In this document: piece after piece, positions 1 to 9,300 of the stretch | Layout of the letters: each line of letters begins with the position of its first letter | Position numbering within the stretch: the stretch's first letter is position 1 | DNA from: Actinomycetales bacterium | GTDB lineage: Bacteria; Actinomycetota; Actinomycetes; Actinomycetales; Microbacteriaceae | NCBI GenBank assembly: GCA_028868555.1 | Contig: JAGWUG010000014.1 | Span: forward strand, 1-11,552 | DNA: 11,552 nt | Direction: 5' to 3' | Made by a program: the position numbers and the translations under genes | Notes under the pieces: model-generated | Seen by the model: the letters and a program-made list of their open reading frames with translations, nothing else | Database searches by the model: none | Told to the model about the DNA's origin: nothing

Positions 1-2199
<2,199 letters not shown>

Positions 2200-2295
2200 T
2201 TACTCACTTGTTTCTGGTTTTCCCACCGCTCTGGGTGGGTGGGTGATTGCACCAAGAAGTGGCGGCAACCTTACTTCTATAAGGTTACCAATCAA
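2200..2295 (-). other. pabB-leuS intergenic spacer with a small inverted repeat
   Basis: These 96 bases separate the pabB stop from the leuS start on the minus strand. They hold an inverted repeat, CCCACC (2222-2227) with GGTGGG (2234-2239), and a second GGTGGG copy directly after it (2238-2243), so two alternative 6-bp stems are possible. No T-run follows the stem on either strand in the correct direction, so it is not a convincing intrinsic terminator. The spacer is too short for a T-box leader. It may hold the leuS promoter or simply be a leader; I cannot name a convincing -35/-10 pair. Confidence 0.4.
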
Positions 2296-3630
2296 CTACC
2301 GCCAGGGGCTTTCAAGCGCTATGGCTGCTAGCAGTGACTTGGCCTTCAGTTCGGTCTCATCAAGCTCGGCTGCAGCCTCGCTGTCAATGGTGATTCCGCC
2401 TCCAACACCGATGCTCACCCGCTCCCCCTCGAAGACCAGACTGCGAATCACCATTCCTAGATCCGCACTGCCATCGGTGCCAAAATAGCCAGCCACACCC
2501 GAGTAGATGCCTCGCGGGGTCTGCTCGAGTTCAGAAATCAGTTGCATGGCCCGAATCTTAGGAGCACCGGTCATGGAACCACCCGGGAACACCGCCCGCA
2601 TGATCTCTTCAGCGGTCACTCCGGCGCGGACCCGTCCGGTCACTGTTGAAACTAGCTGGTGCACGGTTGGGTGCGGCTCAACGTTGAACAGCTCGGTAAC
2701 CTCCACCGACGCCGGTTCCGCGATGCGCGCCAAATCGTTTCGCATTAGGTCCACAATCATCAGGTTCTCGGCGCGTTCCTTCTGGTTGCCTTCCAACTCC
2801 GATGCGGTTGCCGCGTCCTGGATTGGGTTCTCGGACCGTGGCCTAGTTCCCTTGATTGGCCTGGTGCTGATTGCGCCATCCGCACTAAGCGAGATGAACT
2901 GCTCGGGGCTCACCGAGACCAGAGCGGTCTCCCCCTGCTTGATGTAGCAGGCGTAGGGCGCCGGGTTCGCCTCGCGCAGCCGAAGGAACACCTCGAGCGG
3001 ATCCGCGTTGTGGCTGGCACGCACCTGATTGGTGAGGCAGATCTGATAGACATCTCCGGCGGCAATGTGGGCCCTGGCTCGCTCCACAAGTTGCAAGTAC
3101 TCGGCAGGCGAATGTGCCAGCTTCTCCAACTTGGAGGGGGTGGTAAGGCGATGGGTGCCGAGGTAGCCAATCCGACGACCACCGCTGAGGCCGAGCCGGA
3201 TGAAACCGCCCTTTAGCCATTCCTCGAAGTGCTCATCGTCTCTGAATTCTCCGATTGCCCAGACCGCACGCGCATCGTGGTCGAAAACCAACGCCTCGCG
3301 AGCATCAATCCAGCTGCCGCGTAGCGCTCCGGAATCGAGAGGGTCCTGCTGGTACTCCAACCAACCCACGAAGCCTGGTCGCCAGCTGAAAGGCGGCAGC
3401 GGTTCTAACTGCTCGGTTCCGCGCTGCGCGAGCTCGGCAAACATTTCTGCGCTGCCCAAAACTCGGTGAGCATTGGCGTGGCCCATCACCGAGTAGCGCT
3501 CTGTCGGATGATGCTGGCGGTCCAGCCAGAAGGAGTTTTGGTCTGCGGCATAGAGCGTGACGAAGACATCCGCCGGGTCAATCCACGCGCCGAGGCGCCT
3601 GCTGTAAAGCGGCAACGGCTCTCCTGACAT
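2296..3630 (-). CDS. pabB: Aminodeoxychorismate synthase component I (PabB)
   Basis: It converts chorismate and ammonia to 4-amino-4-deoxychorismate, the first step of 4-aminobenzoate synthesis for folate. The protein has 444 residues, typical for the chorismate-binding family. The C-terminal two thirds carries the family blocks: PIKGTRPR with K260, the lysine that marks PabB (TrpE has PIAGT), then NLMIVDLMRNDL, PHPTVHQLVSTV, FPGGSMTGAPKIRAMQLI and the end block GVGGGITIDSEAAAELDET. No glutamine amidotransferase domain is fused, so a separate PabA or a shared TrpG must supply ammonia; none is in the window. The ATG at 3630 has no visible ribosome site upstream. A TTG at 3615 is preceded by GGAG with a 5-base gap, so the true start may be five codons later, or the ATG may be used leaderless. 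It is divergent from pabC, the next pathway enzyme. TrpE or isochorismate synthase is unlikely given PIKGT. Confidence 0.93.
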   Translation of the reverse strand: MSGEPLPLYSRRLGAWIDPADVFVTLYAADQNSFWLDRQHHPTERYSVMGHANAHRVLGSAEMFAELAQRGTEQLEPLPPFSWRPGFVGWLEYQQDPLDSGALRGSWIDAREALVFDHDARAVWAIGEFRDDEHFEEWLKGGFIRLGLSGGRRIGYLGTHRLTTPSKLEKLAHSPAEYLQLVERARAHIAAGDVYQICLTNQVRASHNADPLEVFLRLREANPAPYACYIKQGETALVSVSPEQFISLSADGAISTRPIKGTRPRSENPIQDAATASELEGNQKERAENLMIVDLMRNDLARIAEPASVEVTELFNVEPHPTVHQLVSTVTGRVRAGVTAEEIMRAVFPGGSMTGAPKIRAMQLISELEQTPRGIYSGVAGYFGTDGSADLGMVIRSLVFEGERVSIGVGGGITIDSEAAAELDETELKAKSLLAAIALESPWR

Positions 3631-3703
3631 CGGTGGGTTTTGCTAAGCGCAGTTTGGGTCTGACTTTGCCAATAATCTATAGGTTAAGCGTAGAGAGGCA
3701 ACC
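3631..3703. promoter_or_regulatory. Divergent promoter region between pabB and pabC
   Basis: The 73 bases between two divergent folate genes must carry the start signals of both unless one is transcribed from inside the other. For pabC I see a weak pair, TTGGGT (3654-3659) and TATAGG (3678-3683), with an 18-base gap. For pabB the minus strand offers TTGCCT (3701-3696) and GATTAT (3677-3672), also 18 bases apart. All these boxes are imperfect and unproven. No obvious operator palindrome is present. Confidence 0.35.
3692..3698 (+). promoter_or_regulatory. Ribosome binding site of pabC
   Basis: AGAGAGG ends five bases before the ATG at 3704, a good Shine-Dalgarno match and spacing, and it fixes this start. 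Confidence 0.7.
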
Positions 3704-4504
3704 ATGCAGGAAAGCGAGTTCTATCGGTTTAGCGCCGGTGAACTGACTCCCTGTCGGGATTCCGTCAGTGAAATCCGGTTAGCCGCCGCAGATTCATTCC
3801 TAGTTGAAGCCGGCAGAGTGCGCAGCTTTGAGGCACACTGCAGCCGCTTTGCCAAGTGGGTCAACGATGCCAGTCCTCAGCTCGGCGCCTCAATTGACGA
3901 GTACTTTTCCGCAGCCACGGCACTCATTCCCCGAACCGGTCGCTGGTTCCCGCGTTTCGAACTCCACCTGGCCTCGCCCGGCGATGGCCCTGAGGTGGAC
4001 TCGCTCTACCTGCGCCTCCGCACCGCACCGGAGCAGCTGGGTGAAGCCGTGCTCTGGACTCTCGATGAGGTTGACCCGCGATTGAACCCGGCTGTGAAAG
4101 GCCCCGACCTGAGCCTTTGCATGCAGTTGCGCCGCAAGGCCCAGCTGCACGGAGCCGAGGAGGCGGTGCTGCTGGACGCCAACGGTTACATCAGCGAAGG
4201 AGCGCTCAGTTCGCTGGTTTGGTGGCGCGGTGACGTTCTTTGTGCCCCAAACGATCAGACCGAGTGGCTGCACAGCATCACCCGTGACGAGGTCTTCGCC
4301 ATCGCACAAGCCAGCGGCTACCAGACCCGGCTCGAGCACGCTCGACCAGCCGATTTGGTAGGAACCGAGATCTGGGTACTCTCGTCGCTGCAGGGCATCC
4401 GTGCCGTTTCAGACTGGAAGAACCTAGGTAGTCCGGTTGGTTCGGCGAGCCACCTGGAGCAGTTCCAGAAACGGCTGCGCATGCTGGCGGGAAGCCTGGG
4501 ATAA
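3704..4504 (+). CDS. pabC: Class IV aminotransferase-fold protein, probable aminodeoxychorismate lyase (PabC)
   Basis: The probable reaction is release of pyruvate from 4-amino-4-deoxychorismate to give 4-aminobenzoate, using pyridoxal phosphate. The protein has 266 residues, close to the usual PabC length of about 270. Fold-type IV features in order: EAHCSRF (43-49), the conserved His/Arg segment of the small domain; RFELHL (84-89); K132 in the segment NPAVKGPDLS, the candidate Schiff-base lysine; EEAVLLDANGYISEG (152-166), with E165 as the conserved cofactor-binding glutamate; and ITRDEV near residue 190. Sequence alone separates PabC poorly from branched-chain or D-amino-acid aminotransferases. 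The call rests largely on the divergent pabB next door. It has its own good ribosome site and is followed four bases after its stop by the DedA gene, so these genes are probably one transcript. Confidence 0.84.
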   Translation: MQESEFYRFSAGELTPCRDSVSEIRLAAADSFLVEAGRVRSFEAHCSRFAKWVNDASPQLGASIDEYFSAATALIPRTGRWFPRFELHLASPGDGPEVDSLYLRLRTAPEQLGEAVLWTLDEVDPRLNPAVKGPDLSLCMQLRRKAQLHGAEEAVLLDANGYISEGALSSLVWWRGDVLCAPNDQTEWLHSITRDEVFAIAQASGYQTRLEHARPADLVGTEIWVLSSLQGIRAVSDWKNLGSPVGSASHLEQFQKRLRMLAGSLG

Positions 4505-4508
4505 CGGC

Positions 4509-5210
4509 ATGACCGCTCTGCTCGACTGGATCATGAGTTCGGTTCACTCCGTCAATTGGCTCACCCGCGACCTAGTTGCCGCCTTCGCCATCATGTGCGA
4601 GACCACAATTGGTCTGGGTCTGATCGTTCCTGGCGACACCGTGGTTTTGATTGCCGGCACCGGCGTGAAGAACCTCGCTGACTTCCTGGGCCTCTACGGT
4701 TTTGTGCTGCTAGGTTCGCTGATTGGCGAAACCCTGGGCTTCCTCATCGGTCGCTGGTTCGGCCCGCGGTTACGTGCTTCCGCGCTCGGTAGGCGCATCG
4801 GTGAAAAGAACTGGCAGGGCGCCGATGCCTTCATTGCCGCCCGAGGAGGGCTGGCGGTTGCCCTGAGCCGTTTTCTTCCCGTGCTTCACTCCGTGGTTCC
4901 CGTTGCCACCGGAATGTCCCGAATGGCTTACCAGACCTTCATTCGCTGGACCCTGGCGGCCTGCGCCGTGTGGGCCGCCATTTATCTGGGCATCGGTTGG
5001 GTTTTGCACCAGAGCTATGAGCTGTGGTTGGGGCGCCTCAAGTTTGGTGGCGTGATCTTTGTTGGTCTGATTGTGCTGGTAGCCGTAATCATCACCCTGG
5101 TGAAGAAGCGTCTCGAGGCTGCCGCCGACCGCATCATTGTGGCCGAGGAAGCGCTAGAAGCCGAGAACCAGGCGATTGATTCGACGGAGACCACCGAGGG
5201 ACTGGAGTAG
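4509..5210 (+). CDS. DedA-family integral membrane protein
   Basis: DedA proteins are multi-span inner-membrane proteins; members act in undecaprenyl-phosphate or phospholipid recycling and in proton-dependent membrane homeostasis. I place the start at the ATG at 4509, giving 233 residues, because the longer frame from a TTG at 4437 lies inside pabC and adds non-membrane sequence. The family core is clear: E31 and D43, 12 residues apart as in E. coli YqjA, around GLIVPGD; GSLIGETLGFLIGRWFG (69-85), the re-entrant glycine block; and SRFLPVLHSVVPVATG (120-135), the family's RF-x-P motif. Hydrophobic stretches follow at about 145-165 and 178-200, and the C-terminal tail is charged and probably cytoplasmic. 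In the last motif the second conserved basic residue, normally Arg (R136 in YqjA), is H127. The gene sits four bases after pabC and two bases before the SRAP gene. Its substrate is not predictable. Confidence 0.9.
   Translation: MTALLDWIMSSVHSVNWLTRDLVAAFAIMCETTIGLGLIVPGDTVVLIAGTGVKNLADFLGLYGFVLLGSLIGETLGFLIGRWFGPRLRASALGRRIGEKNWQGADAFIAARGGLAVALSRFLPVLHSVVPVATGMSRMAYQTFIRWTLAACAVWAAIYLGIGWVLHQSYELWLGRLKFGGVIFVGLIVLVAVIITLVKKRLEAAADRIIVAEEALEAENQAIDSTETTEGLE
5204..5207 (+). promoter_or_regulatory. Ribosome binding site of the SRAP gene
   Basis: GGAG lies inside the last codons of the DedA gene, five bases before the ATG at 5213. This start is essential because the catalytic cysteine must be residue 2 after Met removal. 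Confidence 0.65.
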
Positions 5211-5212
5211 CC

Positions 5213-5944
5213 ATGTGCGGACGCTTTGTGATTGCCAAGACCAGCGGGCAGATTGCCACCATCTTCGAGGTGGACGAGGTCATCGACGAGGTCACGCCGT
5301 CGTTCAATGTGGCGCCCACCAACCGAGTTTCCATCGTGGTGGATCGAGCCTTTGAAAAGGATGAGGCCGGTGCCCCGCTGGGTGACATCAGCCGAGAGTT
5401 GCACGCCGCTCGCTGGGGTCTGGTGCCGCGCTGGAGCAAGGGGCCTTCCGAGGGTGCGCCGCTAATCAATGCGCGCATGGAGACCGTGCTGGAGAAGCCG
5501 TCATTCAAAGACTCGGTGGTGCGCAGGCGCTGCCTGGTTCCAGCCTCGGGATACTACGAGTGGGTTGTAAACGCCGACGGCACCAAGCAGCCGATTTACA
5601 TCAACGCCGGCTCCGATGGCGTCTTTGGTTTTGCCGGACTGTTTGAGTGGTGGGCCGATCCGACCAAGGCCGCCGGAGACCCGAACCGCTGGCTGCTCTC
5701 CACCACCATTCTCACCAAGCCGTCTGCTCCTGAGCTGGCTCACATTCACGAGCGCAACCCGGTGTTCCTCAGCGGTGACACCATGGACATCTGGCTGGAC
5801 TCCAGCGTTGAGGGCGACCGCGATCTACTGGCCGCCATTGCCCACGACTCCGACCTGGTTGCCGGCGAGGCACTGTTCCACAAGGTTGGCAGCGAGGTTG
5901 GCAAGGTGTCTTCGAGCGGCGCCGAGTTGATTCGCGCCATCTAG
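5213..5944 (+). CDS. SRAP (HMCES/YedK) abasic-site protein
   Basis: SRAP-domain proteins bind abasic sites in single-stranded DNA and form a thiazolidine DNA-protein crosslink through the N-terminal cysteine, shielding the lesion from breakage and from error-prone bypass. The protein has 243 residues, the size of a single SRAP domain. Active-site elements are all visible: Cys2 in MCGRF; FNVAPTN (31-37); RWGLVPRW (67-74); N86, R88 and E90 in INARMET; E116 in GYYEW (113-117); and H179 in HERNP, equivalent to the His of the usual HxRMP motif with Met changed to Asn. The start is forced by Cys2. It begins two bases after the DedA stop, so it is probably in the pabC-DedA transcript. The LexA-controlled DUF6504-dnaE2 operon starts 109 bases downstream on the same strand. 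SRAP genes are known to cluster with SOS and translesion polymerase genes in bacteria, which fits. Confidence 0.95.
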   Translation: MCGRFVIAKTSGQIATIFEVDEVIDEVTPSFNVAPTNRVSIVVDRAFEKDEAGAPLGDISRELHAARWGLVPRWSKGPSEGAPLINARMETVLEKPSFKDSVVRRRCLVPASGYYEWVVNADGTKQPIYINAGSDGVFGFAGLFEWWADPTKAAGDPNRWLLSTTILTKPSAPELAHIHERNPVFLSGDTMDIWLDSSVEGDRDLLAAIAHDSDLVAGEALFHKVGSEVGKVSSSGAELIRAI

Positions 5945-5958
5945 GAAGTTTTCAACCT

Positions 5959-5982
5959 TCAACCTCTGGTTGATGTCATTTT
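5959..5982 (+). terminator. Weak candidate intrinsic terminator after the SRAP gene
   Basis: TCAACC (5959-5964) and GGTTGA (5968-5973) can form a 6-bp stem with a three-base loop, followed by TGTCATTTT. A tandem TTCAACC repeat (5951-5957 and 5958-5964) offers an alternative left arm. The stem is short and half A/T and the T-run is broken, so termination is likely partial at best. Confidence 0.3.
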
Positions 5983-6005
5983 CGATAAATGTCTGAGCCC
6001 CCTCA

Positions 6006-6011
6006 TACACT
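6006..6011 (+). promoter_or_regulatory. Possible -10 box of the SOS operon
   Basis: TACACT matches TATAAT at four of six positions and would place the transcription start near the left arm of the LexA box, a normal position for repression. The best upstream box, TTCGAT (5981-5986), is poor and 19 bases away. This is a guess from spacing, not a clear promoter. Confidence 0.25.
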
Positions 6012-6015
6012 CTTA

Positions 6016-6039
6016 ACATTCGAACAAATGTTCGAATGT
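6016..6039. promoter_or_regulatory. LexA operator (SOS box)
   Basis: The site is a perfect 24-bp palindrome with 10-base arms, ACATTCGAAC and GTTCGAATGT, around the spacer AAAT. Its core TCGAAC-N4-GTTCGA is the consensus LexA site of mycobacteria and other actinobacteria (GAAC-N4-GTTC in Gram-positives generally). It ends 14 bases before the ATG of the DUF6504 gene and therefore should repress the DUF6504-dnaE2 operon until RecA-driven LexA cleavage. The SRAP gene upstream is read towards the box, so the box does not control that gene directly. Confidence 0.94.
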
Positions 6040-6053
6040 GTAGTGAGGGAAGA

Positions 6054-6377
6054 ATGCTTAGGGTCAACGAATTTGTTGAGGTGTCGGTAAACCAAACCGG
6101 CGAGCCCGTGGGGTTTAGCTGGCGCGGTGACTCCTACCTGGTGGTAAGCCGTCCGGTGCGCTGGTTTGCTCGGCGCGAGTGGTGGCGCGAGTCGGATCGC
6201 GCCTACCGCGGCATCGGTGCCGGGGTTGTTGAAATGGAAATGTGGCGGCTCAATGCCGGCATTCGCTCCAAGGGCGGGCTCACCAGCACCCAGAACGCTG
6301 CGCAGTTTGAGTTGGTGCGCGGTGCTGATGCATCTGCGGCTTCGAGCAAGTGGCGATTAGTGCGCGTGTTCGCATGA
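6054..6377 (+). CDS. DUF6504-type small protein of the SOS/DnaE2 operon
   Basis: The function is unknown. The protein has 107 residues and no signal peptide or membrane segment. It looks like a small beta-rich, Trp-rich domain: FSWRGDSYLVV (22-32), a WWRESDRAYR stretch near 43-52, then a MWRLNA strand, and WRLVRVF at the C-terminus. This pattern matches my recollection of DUF6504 proteins, which in actinobacteria are encoded next to Y-family polymerase (ImuB-like) and DnaE2 genes. The ATG at 6054 is preferred: GAGGGA ends three bases before it, and the alternative ATG at 6036 lies inside the LexA box and adds only six residues. It is the first gene after the operator and its TGA overlaps the dnaE2 ATG (ATGA), so the two proteins are probably made together. 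A mutasome accessory or nucleic-acid-binding role is inference only. Confidence 0.75.
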   Translation: MLRVNEFVEVSVNQTGEPVGFSWRGDSYLVVSRPVRWFARREWWRESDRAYRGIGAGVVEMEMWRLNAGIRSKGGLTSTQNAAQFELVRGADASAASSKWRLVRVFA

Positions 6378-9300
6378 GCCAGTTCACCCACCTTCACGTT
6401 GCCTCAGCCTTTTCCGGGCACTACGGGGTAACCCGTCCGGAGCACCTGGCAGAGGCCGTTCAGGCTATGGGTGGAACCGCACTCGCAATCACAGACAGAA
6501 ACGGCCTCTACGGGGCCGTGAAGCACATTGGCGCCTGCCTGCAGCTAGGCCTAGACCCAATCGTTGGGGTAGACCTGGCCATCCTTGACTCCGATGCCAA
6601 GCCGGTTGGGCGAGCCGTTGTACTGGCGCACGGTCACGATCGCGGAGCCGGCTGGGCCACTCTGTGCAAACTGGTTAGCGTGGCTCACAAACACGGCAAG
6701 AAACAGCCGGTTGGGCTCACCATCGAACAGCTGGCACAACTGGTGCAGAGCGGCAGTGAAGAAACCGGATACGTTGCCACCGCCACGGTATTGCTCTCCC
6801 CCGACAACCCCTTTGGTCGGCTCGCGCTCGGAGCCAGCCGAGACTCCGCACTTCACGCCCTGCAGGAGTGGAGTCAGCACTTTGTTGCTCACGGAGCGCT
6901 GGCCGTCGAGATAGTCAGCTGGCTCACCCAGCCGGGAGCGGAGTGGTCAACCACCCAAGCCCAGCGCCTGCTAGACCTAGCCGAGACGCTAGGCATACCC
7001 GCGGTGCTGACCAACGCCGTGCGCTACCTCTCCCCCGATGATGCCCTCACCGCAGACGTACTAGATGCCGCCAGGCACCTCGAGCCACTCGGAATGTTCC
7101 AGCCCCAGCCAAACGCGCAGGCCTGGCTAAAACCGCACCAGGCCATGGTTGATCACGCCATGGAGATATGCCGCGACTACCGTAGGGCCCAAAAACTCCT
7201 GGATGCAACCGCAGCCCTGGCCAACCGCTGCCGCCTGGAACCGGTTAGCGACTGCGGCTGGGGCAAACCGAAAACACCGGAAAAGGCCACCCTGGGCATC
7301 GATGGAAACCCCTTTGAACTTCTCTGGCAGCGGGCACACGAGGGCATTCACTGGCGCTACCCAAACATCAGTCAGGCCAAACTGCAGCAGGTGCAACACC
7401 GGCTGGCGCAAGAACTCATGACCATTCACAAGCTGGAGTTCGCCACCTACTTCCTGACCGTAGCCGATGTAGCTCAGATGATTCGAGACATGAAGATTCG
7501 CACCGCCGCTCGCGGCTCGGGCGCTGGTTCGCTGGTCAACTACACCCTGGGCATCAGCGGGGTTGACCCAATCGAAAATGACCTCCTTTTCGAGCGCTTC
7601 CTGAGCACTGAACGCAGCTCGCTACCGGATATCGACATAGACGTTGAGAGCGCCCGAAGACACGAGATCTACCGAGCCATCTTCAAGCGGTACGGCAGCA
7701 ACCGAGTGACTCTGCTGTCCATGCAGTCCACCTACCGAGGCCGCGGCGCCGTCCGCGACAGCGGTCTGGCGCTGGGCTTAGAAGAAGACCGGATCGATGA
7801 GATTGCCAAGAATGTTTGGCGCTTCAGCGCCCGCAGCTTCAGAGCCGCAACCAGCAAGAAACCCGAGCTGGCCGGTCTGGCGCAAGAGCTGGAAACCGAC
7901 CGCACCATGAACCTGCTGGTGGACATAACCGAACGCCTGGATCGGCTACCCCGGCACATCTCCATGCATCCGTGCGGAGTCATCCTGGGAGACGCCACGC
8001 TACTCAACCTCACCCCAGTGGAACCCAGCGGCATAGAGCTGCCAATGAGCCAGTTCGACAAAGACGACATGGACCCAATGGGCCTGCTGAAGCTGGACGT
8101 CCTGGGCGTGCGCATGCAGAGCAGCATGGCCTACGCGGTACAGGAGATCCAACGGGTGAGCGGCAAGACCCTAGACCTCGATGCCATTCCACTGGACGAC
8201 CCCGAAACCTTCCGCACCATTCGCACCACCAATACCCTGGGCATCTTTCAGATTGAGAGTCCGGGCCAGCGTGAACTGACCGGCAAGCACCAGCCCACGG
8301 TCTTCAACGACCTAACCATCCAGATCTCGCTCTTCCGACCTGGACCAATGAAGGGCAACATGATTGCCCCCTACCTGGACGGTCGTCACGGCTTTGCCAA
8401 GGCACACTATCCGCACCCCGATTTAGAGCCCATCCTGCGCGAAACCTTTGGCGTGGTCATCTTCCACGAGCATGTGCTGCGCATCTTCAACCAGATGACC
8501 AAGTGCGGCCTGGCCAAGGCAGATGAACTCCGCCGATCCATGGAAGACCCGCGCAAGAAGCCGCTAATCGAGAAGTTCTTCCGCGAAAAATCGGCAGAGC
8601 ACGGCTACTCGGCATCGGTGATTGAAGAGGTTTGGGGCACCCTGGAGGGCTTCAGCTCCTTCGGCTTCTGCAAGGCTCACGGAGCCGCCTTCGCCATGCC
8701 CACCTACCAGAGCGCCTGGCTCAAGACCCACTACCCCACCGAGTTCGTGGCCGGTCTGTTCACCCACGACCCCGGCATGTATCCGCGTCGCCTGCTGTTG
8801 GCCGAGGCCCGCAGACTGGGCGTGCAGATCCTCCCGCTGGACGTAAACAAGTCCACCGATGAATACCGGGTAGAAGCCCTGCCGGACGGTTCGCTGGCGG
8901 TACGCCTAGCGCTCACCGAGATTCAGAACGTGAGCCAAAACGAAATCAAACGCATCATCAAGAATGCCCCGTTCAAAGACCTGGGCGATTTCTACCTGAG
9001 AGCCGAGCCAAGCCGTCGTACTCTGGAGAACTTGGGACTACTCGGAGCCCTAGACGGGGTCTCCGGGGTCACGGCAGAGTCCATCAGCGCCATAGTTGAC
9101 TCCGATTCCCTGAAGGCCACCAGAGGCGACGTAATGGCAAAGGTGCGCCAACTGAATGCGGTCAGCAAGCGCCCAAAGTTAGACCCTTCCCAGCCCACCC
9201 TCGACTTCATCGATCTCACCGAGACCATGCCGCGCGGCAACCCGGCACCGAGCGTGGAAGAAAACGTGGTCAACGAACTCAAGCTCATGAAGCTAGACGT

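Noticed and set aside
2222..2243. Intrinsic terminator between pabB and leuS.
   Set aside because: The CCCACC/GGTGGG stem is followed by A residues on the minus strand and by no T-run on the plus strand.
2200..2295. T-box leader in front of leuS, suggested by GGTGGGAAAACC on the minus strand.
   Set aside because: The spacer is only 96 bases, lacks a specifier stem and a terminator, and the bases do not match the T-box consensus.
4437..4508. N-terminal extension of the DedA protein from a TTG at 4437.
   Set aside because: It lies within pabC in another frame, encodes a polar non-family stretch, and the family-like N-terminus begins at 4509.
6036..6377. Longer DUF6504 reading frame starting at the ATG at 6036.
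   Set aside because: That ATG is part of the LexA palindrome and has no ribosome site; the ATG at 6054 follows GAGGGA.
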